In this document: in pieces, positions 12,449-17,768 of the stretch | Position numbering within the stretch: position 1 is the first letter of the stretch | Layout: the number at the start of each line of letters is the position of its first letter | From: a virus | DNA: 22,504 bases | Direction: 5' to 3' (one strand) | Virus record (IMG/VR): IMGVR_UViG_3300012683_000019 | Span: 1 to 22,504 of that record | Made by a program: the position numbers and the translations under genes | The notes under the pieces: model-generated | The model's database searches: none | Told to the model about the DNA's origin: nothing | The model's input: the letters and a program-made list of their open reading frames with translations, nothing else

Positions 12449-12469
12449 GCCCCGGCTCACAACCGGGGC
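12449..12469 (-). terminator. GC-rich hairpin between two early genes
   Basis: GCCCCGG (12449-12455) and CCGGGGC (12463-12469) form a 7-bp stem with a 7-base loop, 21 bases after the stop of the gene at 12491-12961 and just before the ribosome site of the next gene. There is no U run, so partial termination or an RNA-processing site is as likely as full termination. Confidence 0.45.
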
Positions 12470-12490
12470 TTGCCTGCCGCTTGTCGTGGG

Positions 12491-12961
12491 TTACTTAGCC
12501 TTGGCTGCCTGTCGAGCGGTGTGTGCCCGCATCCGGTTACCAAGGTTCATGCGCTGCATGCCGACGTTGAGTTTGGCATAGCGCTCGCGGAGTGCCCGTT
12601 CAGCCTCACCCAGCAGTTTTGCAGCCTGCTTGTAGACTTCGTCCAGCTCCTGCCCCTGCAAAGCCTTGGCGAGCTGGTCGCCGCAGTCGAGCGAGCTGTT
12701 GCCGGTCGCGGTCTTGGTCGTGCGGTAGTGGCTGACGTCGTGCCTTACGCCCTTGATCAGCACCGTGCGCTTGGCGTTGGGGTCGCGCACCTTCGGGGCT
12801 TTGGCCTTCGGCGTTGCTGGGGTCTTGTCAGCCTTGACCTTGGCGCTCTTGCGGTCAGCCTTGACGGGCTTGGTGGCCAGAGCCTTGCTGCGGATCGCGG
12901 CGATTGCCGCTGCCGCCGCACCGGGCGCTGCTGGTGCGAGATTTGCCTGTGTTGCGTCCAT
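12491..12961 (-). CDS. Ala/Lys-rich protein with 'RY-x3-N-x-GMQ-x-M' domain, first early gene
   Basis: A 156-residue basic protein. Residues 1-60 are Ala/Lys/Pro-rich and probably disordered (like histone tails), residues 61-80 look beta-like (KRTVLIKGVRHDV), and residues 106-146 are the helical domain shared with the product of the gene at 2151-2681 (18 of 41 identical). RYAKLNVGMQRMNLGNRMR is the most conserved part and recalls small phage proteins of unknown role. The basic tail suggests DNA or RNA binding (inference). It is the first gene read from P5, whose flanks carry an operator-like repeat. A GAGGAGATAGAG site precedes the ATG at 12961; a longer frame from 13039 would run through the promoter. 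Confidence 0.8.
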   Translation of the reverse strand: MDATQANLAPAAPGAAAAAIAAIRSKALATKPVKADRKSAKVKADKTPATPKAKAPKVRDPNAKRTVLIKGVRHDVSHYRTTKTATGNSSLDCGDQLAKALQGQELDEVYKQAAKLLGEAERALRERYAKLNVGMQRMNLGNRMRAHTARQAAKAK

Positions 12962-13004
12962 CGTCTCTATCTCCTCTATGTTGCTGGCACAAGGGGCTGC
13001 CAGT

Positions 13005-13068
13005 AGCGCTATTAGAACACGGCGCTTGATAGCTGTCAAGTGTCAACCGACGAGCGGTAAATAGCGCT
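13005..13068. promoter_or_regulatory. 9-bp inverted repeat flanking P5 (operator pair)
   Basis: AGCGCTATT (13005-13013) and AATAGCGCT (13060-13068) are perfect inverted copies, one overlapping the -10 box of P5 and the other about 20 bp upstream of its -35 box. The first copy is part of the 8-bp palindrome TAGCGCTA. Paired sites placed like this are typical of repressors that loop DNA or bind cooperatively. No repressor gene was recognised in the window. Confidence 0.5.
13011..13039 (-). promoter_or_regulatory. Early promoter P5 (TTGACA-N17-TGT-TCTAAT)
   Basis: The -35 box TTGACA (13039-13034), 17-bp spacer and -10 box TCTAAT (13016-13011) with TGT before it give the best consensus match of the family. 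It reads leftwards into the gene at 12491-12961. A second TTGACA lies 7 bp further upstream (13046-13041). Confidence 0.7.
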
Positions 13069-13099
13069 TGCCTGCTGCGCTGCAGCACCGTTCCGTCTG

Positions 13100-13147
13100 T
13101 AATCGTTGGTCTTACCGATCGTTTGGATTACAAACTGTTTGCGTTGC
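13100..13147 (+). repeat. Iteron-like block 1 (three 16-bp repeats)
   Basis: Three adjacent 16-bp units begin at 13100, 13116 and 13132 (TAATCGTTGGTCTTAC, CGATCGTTTGGATTAC, AAACTGTTTGCGTTGC). With block 2, the pattern AAATCGTT-k-G-x-x-TTAC emerges: A3, GTT at 6-8, G10 and C16 are the same in all six units. A degenerate relative follows before block 2. Confidence 0.65.
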
Positions 13148-13175
13148 CAACCATCGGTCAGCGTCGTGTAGTTTT

Positions 13176-13223
13176 AAATCGTTGGTAGCACAAATCGTTG
13201 GTAGCACAAATCGTTCGCATTAC
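13176..13223 (+). repeat. Iteron-like block 2 (three 16-bp repeats)
   Basis: Two identical units AAATCGTTGGTAGCAC at 13176 and 13192 are followed by AAATCGTTCGCATTAC at 13208, head to tail without spacers. The next bases (AAACGATC) hold an inverted partial copy. Block 1 and block 2 are separated by 28 bp. Tandem 16-bp units beside the divergence point of early and late transcription fit an initiator or regulator binding array. Confidence 0.75.
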
Positions 13224-13442
13224 AAACGATCTTGGCCGCGCGCCGATGGCAGCGAGGCGCGTAGCACTTGCCGATTGCCGGACGACGACCGCCGACCGCC
13301 GACGGTTAGTTGAAAACGGCATGAAAACGAGCGACAACCAACGAGAGAACAACGAACGGGTCCCAATCGAGGAAATAGGTATCACACTAGTAGTTTTTCT
13401 ATTGTAGGTTGTCCCGGGCCCTTTACAGTGGGTCCCCTTCCT

Positions 13443-13466
13443 ATCGTCTTTCTTCTGTGCTATACT
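13443..13466 (+). promoter_or_regulatory. Rightward (late) promoter with extended -10
   Basis: TGCTATACT gives an extended -10 box (TATACT at 13461-13466). The -35 region 17 bp upstream (TTCCTA) is weak, as is usual for extended -10 promoters or those helped by an activator. A transcript would start near 13473 and read the packaging and head genes. Confidence 0.5.
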
Positions 13467-13500
13467 ATCGATCCTATTCCGGCTCGTGAGGCTAGAATCA

Positions 13501-13719
13501 GTGCCACCTTATCGTACGGTTCGTGACCATGGTCGATTGACAATTGTCGAGTGTGATGCGTTAGCACGTCATAAGCCCGGGCCCAAGCCTTCCGTCGTTG
13601 ATCAATCCTCTCCTGAAGATCGACTTATTATACAACTAGGCGGCATCTTGCGTAAATGGGATCGAATTTTTCAGGAAGATAAAGATTTCTTGAACAGGGC
13701 CATTCGTCATGTCGGATAG
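13501..13719 (+). CDS. Small hypothetical protein before the small terminase
   Basis: A 72-residue protein that starts VPPYRTVRDHGRLT, has a HKPGPKPS turn and ends in a charged helix (LRKWDRIFQEDKDFLNRAI). The GTG at 13501 is preferred because GTGAGG lies 9 bases before it; a GTG at 13486 in the same frame is possible. It overlaps the next gene by 11 bases. It is the first gene of the late transcript. A role with the packaging enzymes is possible from position only. Confidence 0.6.
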   Translation: MPPYRTVRDHGRLTIVECDALARHKPGPKPSVVDQSSPEDRLIIQLGGILRKWDRIFQEDKDFLNRAIRHVG

Positions 13720-14137
13720 CCTTCCCAGGGTGGCATCGACCCATATTCCTACAGGCGAATTGATGCTTGCTGTAGAAAGGATGGCGGCTTATGGGCTTAC
13801 TCCGCTTGATGTCCAGAGGGTCCTCTCAATCTCCGCTGCTGACTTCGACTTCTATTATAAAGTACCATATGACAGGGGTTTACCGTATATTACCACGCGA
13901 GTCGCTGATGTCGTGGTCCGGGCAGCTCTCAAGGGCGACACTCGCGCTGGGCTGGCATTCCTACGTGCACGATCTCCTGGCTGGAGTGAGAAGTCGGATG
14001 TTAATCATACCGTATCCCCTAATGCTTTAAATGATGCAGAGCGTAAATTGATCATCGACGGGGTCCTCACGCGATTGAAGCCAGCCGCTGAGGCGGTAAA
14101 ACCGCAGTTTAAAACTGCTGCGGGAGTTAAGGTATAG
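13709..14137 (+). CDS. terS: Probable terminase small subunit
   Basis: A 142-residue protein. Residues 18-50 (ERMAAYGLTPLDVQRVLSIS, then AADFDFYYK) look like the helix-turn-helix of small terminases. Residues 64-92 have the usual follow-up (VADVVVRAALKGDTRAGLAF, then LRARSPGW), matching the family pattern 'A-x-x-GD-x-x-A-x-x-F-x-L-K-x-R-x-GW' that I know from TerS proteins of many phages. It would bind the genome and pass it to the large subunit. It lies two genes upstream of fibre-like genes and four upstream of terL, an unusual separation. The C-terminal codons hold overlapping inverted repeats. The assignment rests on pattern and position. Confidence 0.6.
   Translation: MSDSLPRVASTHIPTGELMLAVERMAAYGLTPLDVQRVLSISAADFDFYYKVPYDRGLPYITTRVADVVVRAALKGDTRAGLAFLRARSPGWSEKSDVNHTVSPNALNDAERKLIIDGVLTRLKPAAEAVKPQFKTAAGVKV
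14093..14118 (+). other. Two overlapping hairpins at the 3' end of the small terminase gene
   Basis: GCGGT-AAA-ACCGC (14093-14105) and GCAGTTT-A-AAACTGC (14104-14118) overlap by two bases, so only one can form at a time. They lie inside the last codons of the gene. No U run follows at once. They could regulate read-through or message stability; coding constraint alone would not produce them. Confidence 0.35.
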
Positions 14138-14170
14138 GTTTTATTGTCGTATATTAAGGAGTTATCCAAG

Positions 14171-14509
14171 ATGTCCACTGTCACTGTCACCGTAGTTCCT
14201 ACCCTCAGTCGCGCCGATGGTTCCGCTCTTGCGCTTACTGATCTTTCCGGCGTCGAGGGTTTTGTATTCACTGCTGGAGCAGATCCTTCGACCGCAATTT
14301 CCCTGGGTTCGTTGCCGCCTGCTGCGTCCGTTGATTTTGTAATCTCGGGTCCCGCATCCGGTGATTATAGCTTCTTTGCGACCGAGACTGACACGCAGAA
14401 GCCCCCTCTGACTTCGGCTCCGTCTGCGATCTTTAATTACACCGTTCCTGCCGTCGCTCTGGCCGCGCCCAGCGCACCGTCCGTCTCCGGTGCCGCCGTG
14501 ACTCCGTAA
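14171..14509 (+). CDS. Ig-like domain protein (probable virion component)
   Basis: A 112-residue Thr/Ser/Ala/Pro/Val-rich protein with alternating beta strands (STVTVTVVPTL, GVEGFVFTAG, ASVDFVISGPASGDYSFFA) ending in a Pro/Ala/Ser tail. This looks like a single immunoglobulin-like fold of the type phages display on capsids or tails. The match is by fold style, not by a named family. The ATG at 14171 is used because AAGGAG lies 9 bases upstream. It is followed by the two fibre-like genes, which supports a surface role. Confidence 0.55.
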   Translation: MSTVTVTVVPTLSRADGSALALTDLSGVEGFVFTAGADPSTAISLGSLPPAASVDFVISGPASGDYSFFATETDTQKPPLTSAPSAIFNYTVPAVALAAPSAPSVSGAAVTP

Positions 14510-14519
14510 AGAGTCGACC

Positions 14520-15398
14520 ATGGTTGCACAAAGTGATGGGTTTGGATACTCAGGGCAGTTTCCAGCTGGTCAATATCCAAATCCCTCGGGACATGCTTTA
14601 CAAGTTATTTGGAGTGTCCTCGCTAATCAATTCTTTATTTGCGATGGTAATATTTGGCAACCTTTAGAAAGTACAATAGTAGTTGCTTGCGGCGGGATTC
14701 CGGTGGGAGCGCCCTCTAGTGGCACGATGGGGGCCAATGGGGCATTGACACTCAACACAGCATTACCCTTCATAATCCCGAATTGTTATATGGTGTTTCC
14801 GGCAGGCGCAGTATTCACGGGGTCTGCTGCCGGAAATTATTTTGTCAAGATGTCGAGCACCACGCAAGCTACGGTATATACTAATGTTCAGAGCTCATTC
14901 CCAGCCTCGGGTGGACTTGGTGGGGTACCGCGCATTCCGAGTATATTAGTACCGGTAGTTGATCCTGGGCCCGGTGCTTACGTACAAACTACTGGTTCTA
15001 CGTTAGTATTATGTGATCATGCTGTCCCTGCCGGGATGTTGGGCCCCACTGGCACGGCTCGCACTCGTGGTGCATATAGTTACAGTAATAGTGGCAATAA
15101 TAAATTACTATTAACATTCTGGAATGGCCTCACTGGTACTAATCTTACAGTATCTGCTACTCAGTATAATTCCACGGTCCGTGTTATCACCAACACTGGA
15201 GTTACCAATGCTCAGGCATCGGAGGCTCAGGGTAACGTGTCATACGGCGCTGTTGCTAATGCCGGTGATATTAAAATGTACTCAGCAACCGATACTCAGG
15301 GATTTAATATCAATTTTCGTTTTGCCGCCAATCTAGCATCTGCTACTGATTTTCAGTTTCTGATGAATTCCACGGTCGAAGTGTCCTACGGGGCATGA
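14520..15398 (+). CDS. Fibre-like virion protein, paralogue 1
   Basis: A 292-residue beta-rich protein. Its N-terminal block (QSDGFGYSGQFPAGQYPN, then LQ-x2-W, CDG-x2-W-x-PL) and the following GGIPVGAPSSGTMGANGALT and YMVFPAGAVFTGSAAGNYF segments are shared with the next gene. The FPAG-x-FTGS-A-G-x-YF-x-K/VMSSTT part resembles beta domains I know from phage tail fibres and other host-contact proteins. The last 17 residues are also conserved between copies, while the region between differs. Few Lys and no long helix. It starts 10 bases after the Ig-like gene with a weak AAAGAG site. Host recognition or virion decoration is inferred. Confidence 0.6.
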   Translation: MVAQSDGFGYSGQFPAGQYPNPSGHALQVIWSVLANQFFICDGNIWQPLESTIVVACGGIPVGAPSSGTMGANGALTLNTALPFIIPNCYMVFPAGAVFTGSAAGNYFVKMSSTTQATVYTNVQSSFPASGGLGGVPRIPSILVPVVDPGPGAYVQTTGSTLVLCDHAVPAGMLGPTGTARTRGAYSYSNSGNNKLLLTFWNGLTGTNLTVSATQYNSTVRVITNTGVTNAQASEAQGNVSYGAVANAGDIKMYSATDTQGFNINFRFAANLASATDFQFLMNSTVEVSYGA

Positions 15399-15408
15399 GG
15401 ATTTAATT

Positions 15409-16263
15409 ATGACCTCCGTACAGTCAGATGGTTTTGGGTACCTGGGTCAGTTCCCGACAGGTCAATACCCAAATGTCTCAGGACATATTTTACAGACGCT
15501 ATGGGACCCGATCGTGGGCCAGATGTTTTTTTGTGATGGCGCAACTTGGAGGCCGTTAAGTTCTATCCGCACTATTGTTACAGGTGGAATTCCGGTTGGA
15601 GCGCCCTCCAGCGGGACCATGGGTGCGAATGGAGCCCTAACTCTTACGACTGGATTTGCTTTCACATTCCCGAATTGCTATTTATATTTCCCTGCAGGTA
15701 AAGTATTTACTGGTTCACCAGCTGGACAGTATTTCACTAAAATGGCAAGTGCCACGCAGGGGATAGTATATAATGTCATGTATGTTAATGGTACGCCTGC
15801 GATCCCCACGACTCTTGTTGCAGTGTCTGACGCAGGGCCCGGGGCTTATACGCAAACGACGGGTGCTCCTCTGCCACTGACGAATTTTATTGTCCCCGGG
15901 AATTCGATGGGCATCAATGGGCAGGTAAGGTTCAGGCAACTGACTTCATATGATAATTCAGCAGGTACCAAGCAACCGTCGTGCACCTGGGGTGGCGTAC
16001 AGTTCTTCCAGCCCGCAGCTTCATCCACGACATTGTCTTTTGAGTGGGTACGGACGATAACGAATTCTGGAGTGCCTAATTTACAGTACTCGGAATCTCT
16101 TACGACGGTACAATACGGCGGTGCTGCTGTAAACTCAGCGGTCCAACCATTCTCAGCGGACACGTCACAGGACACTCCGCTTGCAACCACTGTACAATTA
16201 AATACGGCTACTGATTTCTTCTTGGTAGTGAATTCTACACTTGAAGTTCTGTACTCTGCATGA
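15409..16263 (+). CDS. Fibre-like virion protein, paralogue 2
   Basis: A 284-residue partner of the preceding gene: same N-terminal block (QSDGFGYLGQFPTGQYPN), same GGIPVGAPSSGTMGANGALT segment, same FPAG-x-VFTGSPAGQYFTKM, and the same style of end (NSTLEVLYSA). From about residue 125 to 265 the two differ widely, as expected for a receptor-contact part under selection. It has GAGGATTTAATT before the ATG and its stop overlaps the terL start (ATGA). Together the two form a tandem duplication inside the packaging module. Confidence 0.6.
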   Translation: MTSVQSDGFGYLGQFPTGQYPNVSGHILQTLWDPIVGQMFFCDGATWRPLSSIRTIVTGGIPVGAPSSGTMGANGALTLTTGFAFTFPNCYLYFPAGKVFTGSPAGQYFTKMASATQGIVYNVMYVNGTPAIPTTLVAVSDAGPGAYTQTTGAPLPLTNFIVPGNSMGINGQVRFRQLTSYDNSAGTKQPSCTWGGVQFFQPAASSTTLSFEWVRTITNSGVPNLQYSESLTTVQYGGAAVNSAVQPFSADTSQDTPLATTVQLNTATDFFLVVNSTLEVLYSA

Positions 16264-17762
16264 CCACTGCTGAACAGCTTGCGACTCTATCTGATGAGGA
16301 TTTGATGGTCCTTGATTGGGAGAGCCGTTGGCGCTCGATGGCGCGAGCGAATCAGCTGGCACCCGCTGAGGATTGGTGGTCAACGTGGCTGGTGATGGCA
16401 GGACGAGGCTTCGGGAAAAGTTTATGCGGCCTTAACTGGGCGGGACTGGAAGCTGCCCATGACCCAGGGTCCTATACACATATTCTGGCTCCAACTTTGA
16501 ATGACGTACGTCTTACATGTTTCGAGGGGCCGGTGGGTCTGATTAACCTGATCCCGGAGAAGTTGATTGATGACTATAACCGGACGTTATTTATAATTCG
16601 GTTGGTAAACGGTGCGATTATCCGTGGATTTTCGGCCCAGGAGCCGGAACGTTTGCGAGGTCCACAGTGTCACCGGCTTTTGTTCGATGAGATGGCAGCA
16701 ACTGACCGAGCGAGCTTAAATGATACCTGGGATATGGCGATGTTTGGACTTCGTCTAGGGTCACGCCCGAGGGCCGTGGTGACGACGACACCGAAGCCAC
16801 TGGAGCTTCTTCATAAGCTAGTTAAGGAGAAGACGACCATTGTCACTCGGGGATCGACATATGATAATCGTGACAATTTATCGGATAGGTTTTATCAGCA
16901 GGTGGCACAATATGAGGGCACCACGATCGGACGCCAGGAAATCCATGGCGAACTGATCGATCCGGAAGAGGCGGGGATTATCAAACGTTCCTGGGTCAGG
17001 ATGTGGAAGGCGAGGGACCCATTGCCGACGTTCCATTTTATCGTGATGTCGCTTGACACTGCTTTTACTGAACGGACGATCGACCAGAAGACCCATGAGC
17101 CCGACCCTACGGCCTGCACCGTCTGGGGATTGTTTAATACTGAAGAAAAGAAGATTAAGCACGGGATTGAGGAGAAAAAAGGAAAGCCTGGGATCATGCT
17201 GCTCGATGCCTGGCAGGATCACCTTGGATTTCCGGAACTGGTAAAGCGCGCCCGCTCTGAGATGATCTCACGTTATGGTGGTAATTCCACGCCCGTTATT
17301 AAGCCGTTGGTTGGTTTACCACGCCTTTCGACTTCCGGACGGCGTCCTGATGTAATCATTATAGAGGACAAGGGCTCAGGCATCTCGCTTCGGCAGGTGC
17401 TAGAGCGAGAAGGGATTCCGTGTTATAAGTACAATCCTCACCGGGCTGATAAACTCCAGCGTCTGCATGCTGTGAGTCATATGTTCGCGAACGGTTTCAT
17501 TTGGATGATCGAGAGCGACAAGGTCCCAGGTCAGCTTCGCACCTGGACCCAGGAACCGTTACAGCAATTGTGCACGTTCACCGGATCTGGTTCAATTCGT
17601 CACGATGACTTCGTAGATTCAGTGACTCAGGCGATCAGGGTCATTACCGATAAAATGATTGGTGGGGTACTTGACCCGGTGCATTTGAGTAATCAGCCGT
17701 CGTTTCCAGAGGATACAGTTGTAGTCCCATTCAGGCGTCCCTCCAACCCATACGCGATGTAA
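16260..17762 (+). CDS. terL: Terminase large subunit
   Basis: A 500-residue DNA-packaging motor and nuclease. The ATPase part has Walker A GRGFGKS (48-54), Walker B LLFDE (140-144, D143/E144) and the coupling motif TTTPKP (175-180). The nuclease part has acidic residues on RNase H-like strands: D266 (IVMSLDTAF), E369/D370 (IIIEDKGSG) and D449/D450/D453 (RHDDFVDS). The layout matches the Terminase_6-type family with a C-terminal nuclease, at the usual length. It acts at the portal to pump and cut DNA. It starts on the stop of the fibre-like gene as ATGA and ends 6 bases before the portal gene. Confidence 0.95.
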   Translation: MTTAEQLATLSDEDLMVLDWESRWRSMARANQLAPAEDWWSTWLVMAGRGFGKSLCGLNWAGLEAAHDPGSYTHILAPTLNDVRLTCFEGPVGLINLIPEKLIDDYNRTLFIIRLVNGAIIRGFSAQEPERLRGPQCHRLLFDEMAATDRASLNDTWDMAMFGLRLGSRPRAVVTTTPKPLELLHKLVKEKTTIVTRGSTYDNRDNLSDRFYQQVAQYEGTTIGRQEIHGELIDPEEAGIIKRSWVRMWKARDPLPTFHFIVMSLDTAFTERTIDQKTHEPDPTACTVWGLFNTEEKKIKHGIEEKKGKPGIMLLDAWQDHLGFPELVKRARSEMISRYGGNSTPVIKPLVGLPRLSTSGRRPDVIIIEDKGSGISLRQVLEREGIPCYKYNPHRADKLQRLHAVSHMFANGFIWMIESDKVPGQLRTWTQEPLQQLCTFTGSGSIRHDDFVDSVTQAIRVITDKMIGGVLDPVHLSNQPSFPEDTVVVPFRRPSNPYAM

Positions 17763-17768
17763 ATATAT

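Larger units (their letters stand above)
13064..13460. other. Non-coding divergence region with iteron-like array
   Basis: About 400 bases lie between the leftward promoter P5 and the rightward late promoter. Besides the two repeat blocks it contains a short (GACCGCC)-type repeat near 13288-13302, an inverted copy of the CGTTGGTTG motif near 13333-13345, and an AT-richer stretch at about 13376-13410. A 53-codon open frame (13246-13407) has no ribosome site and is not accepted. This is the best place in the window for a replication origin or early/late switch. Confidence 0.5.

Noticed and set aside
13100-13223. CRISPR-like array
   Set aside because: Units are 16 bp with no spacers between them and there are no cas genes; an iteron-like array fits better.
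13246-13407. 53-codon plus-strand frame in the divergence region
   Set aside because: No ribosome site or promoter before it; it is a by-product of the repeat-rich non-coding region.
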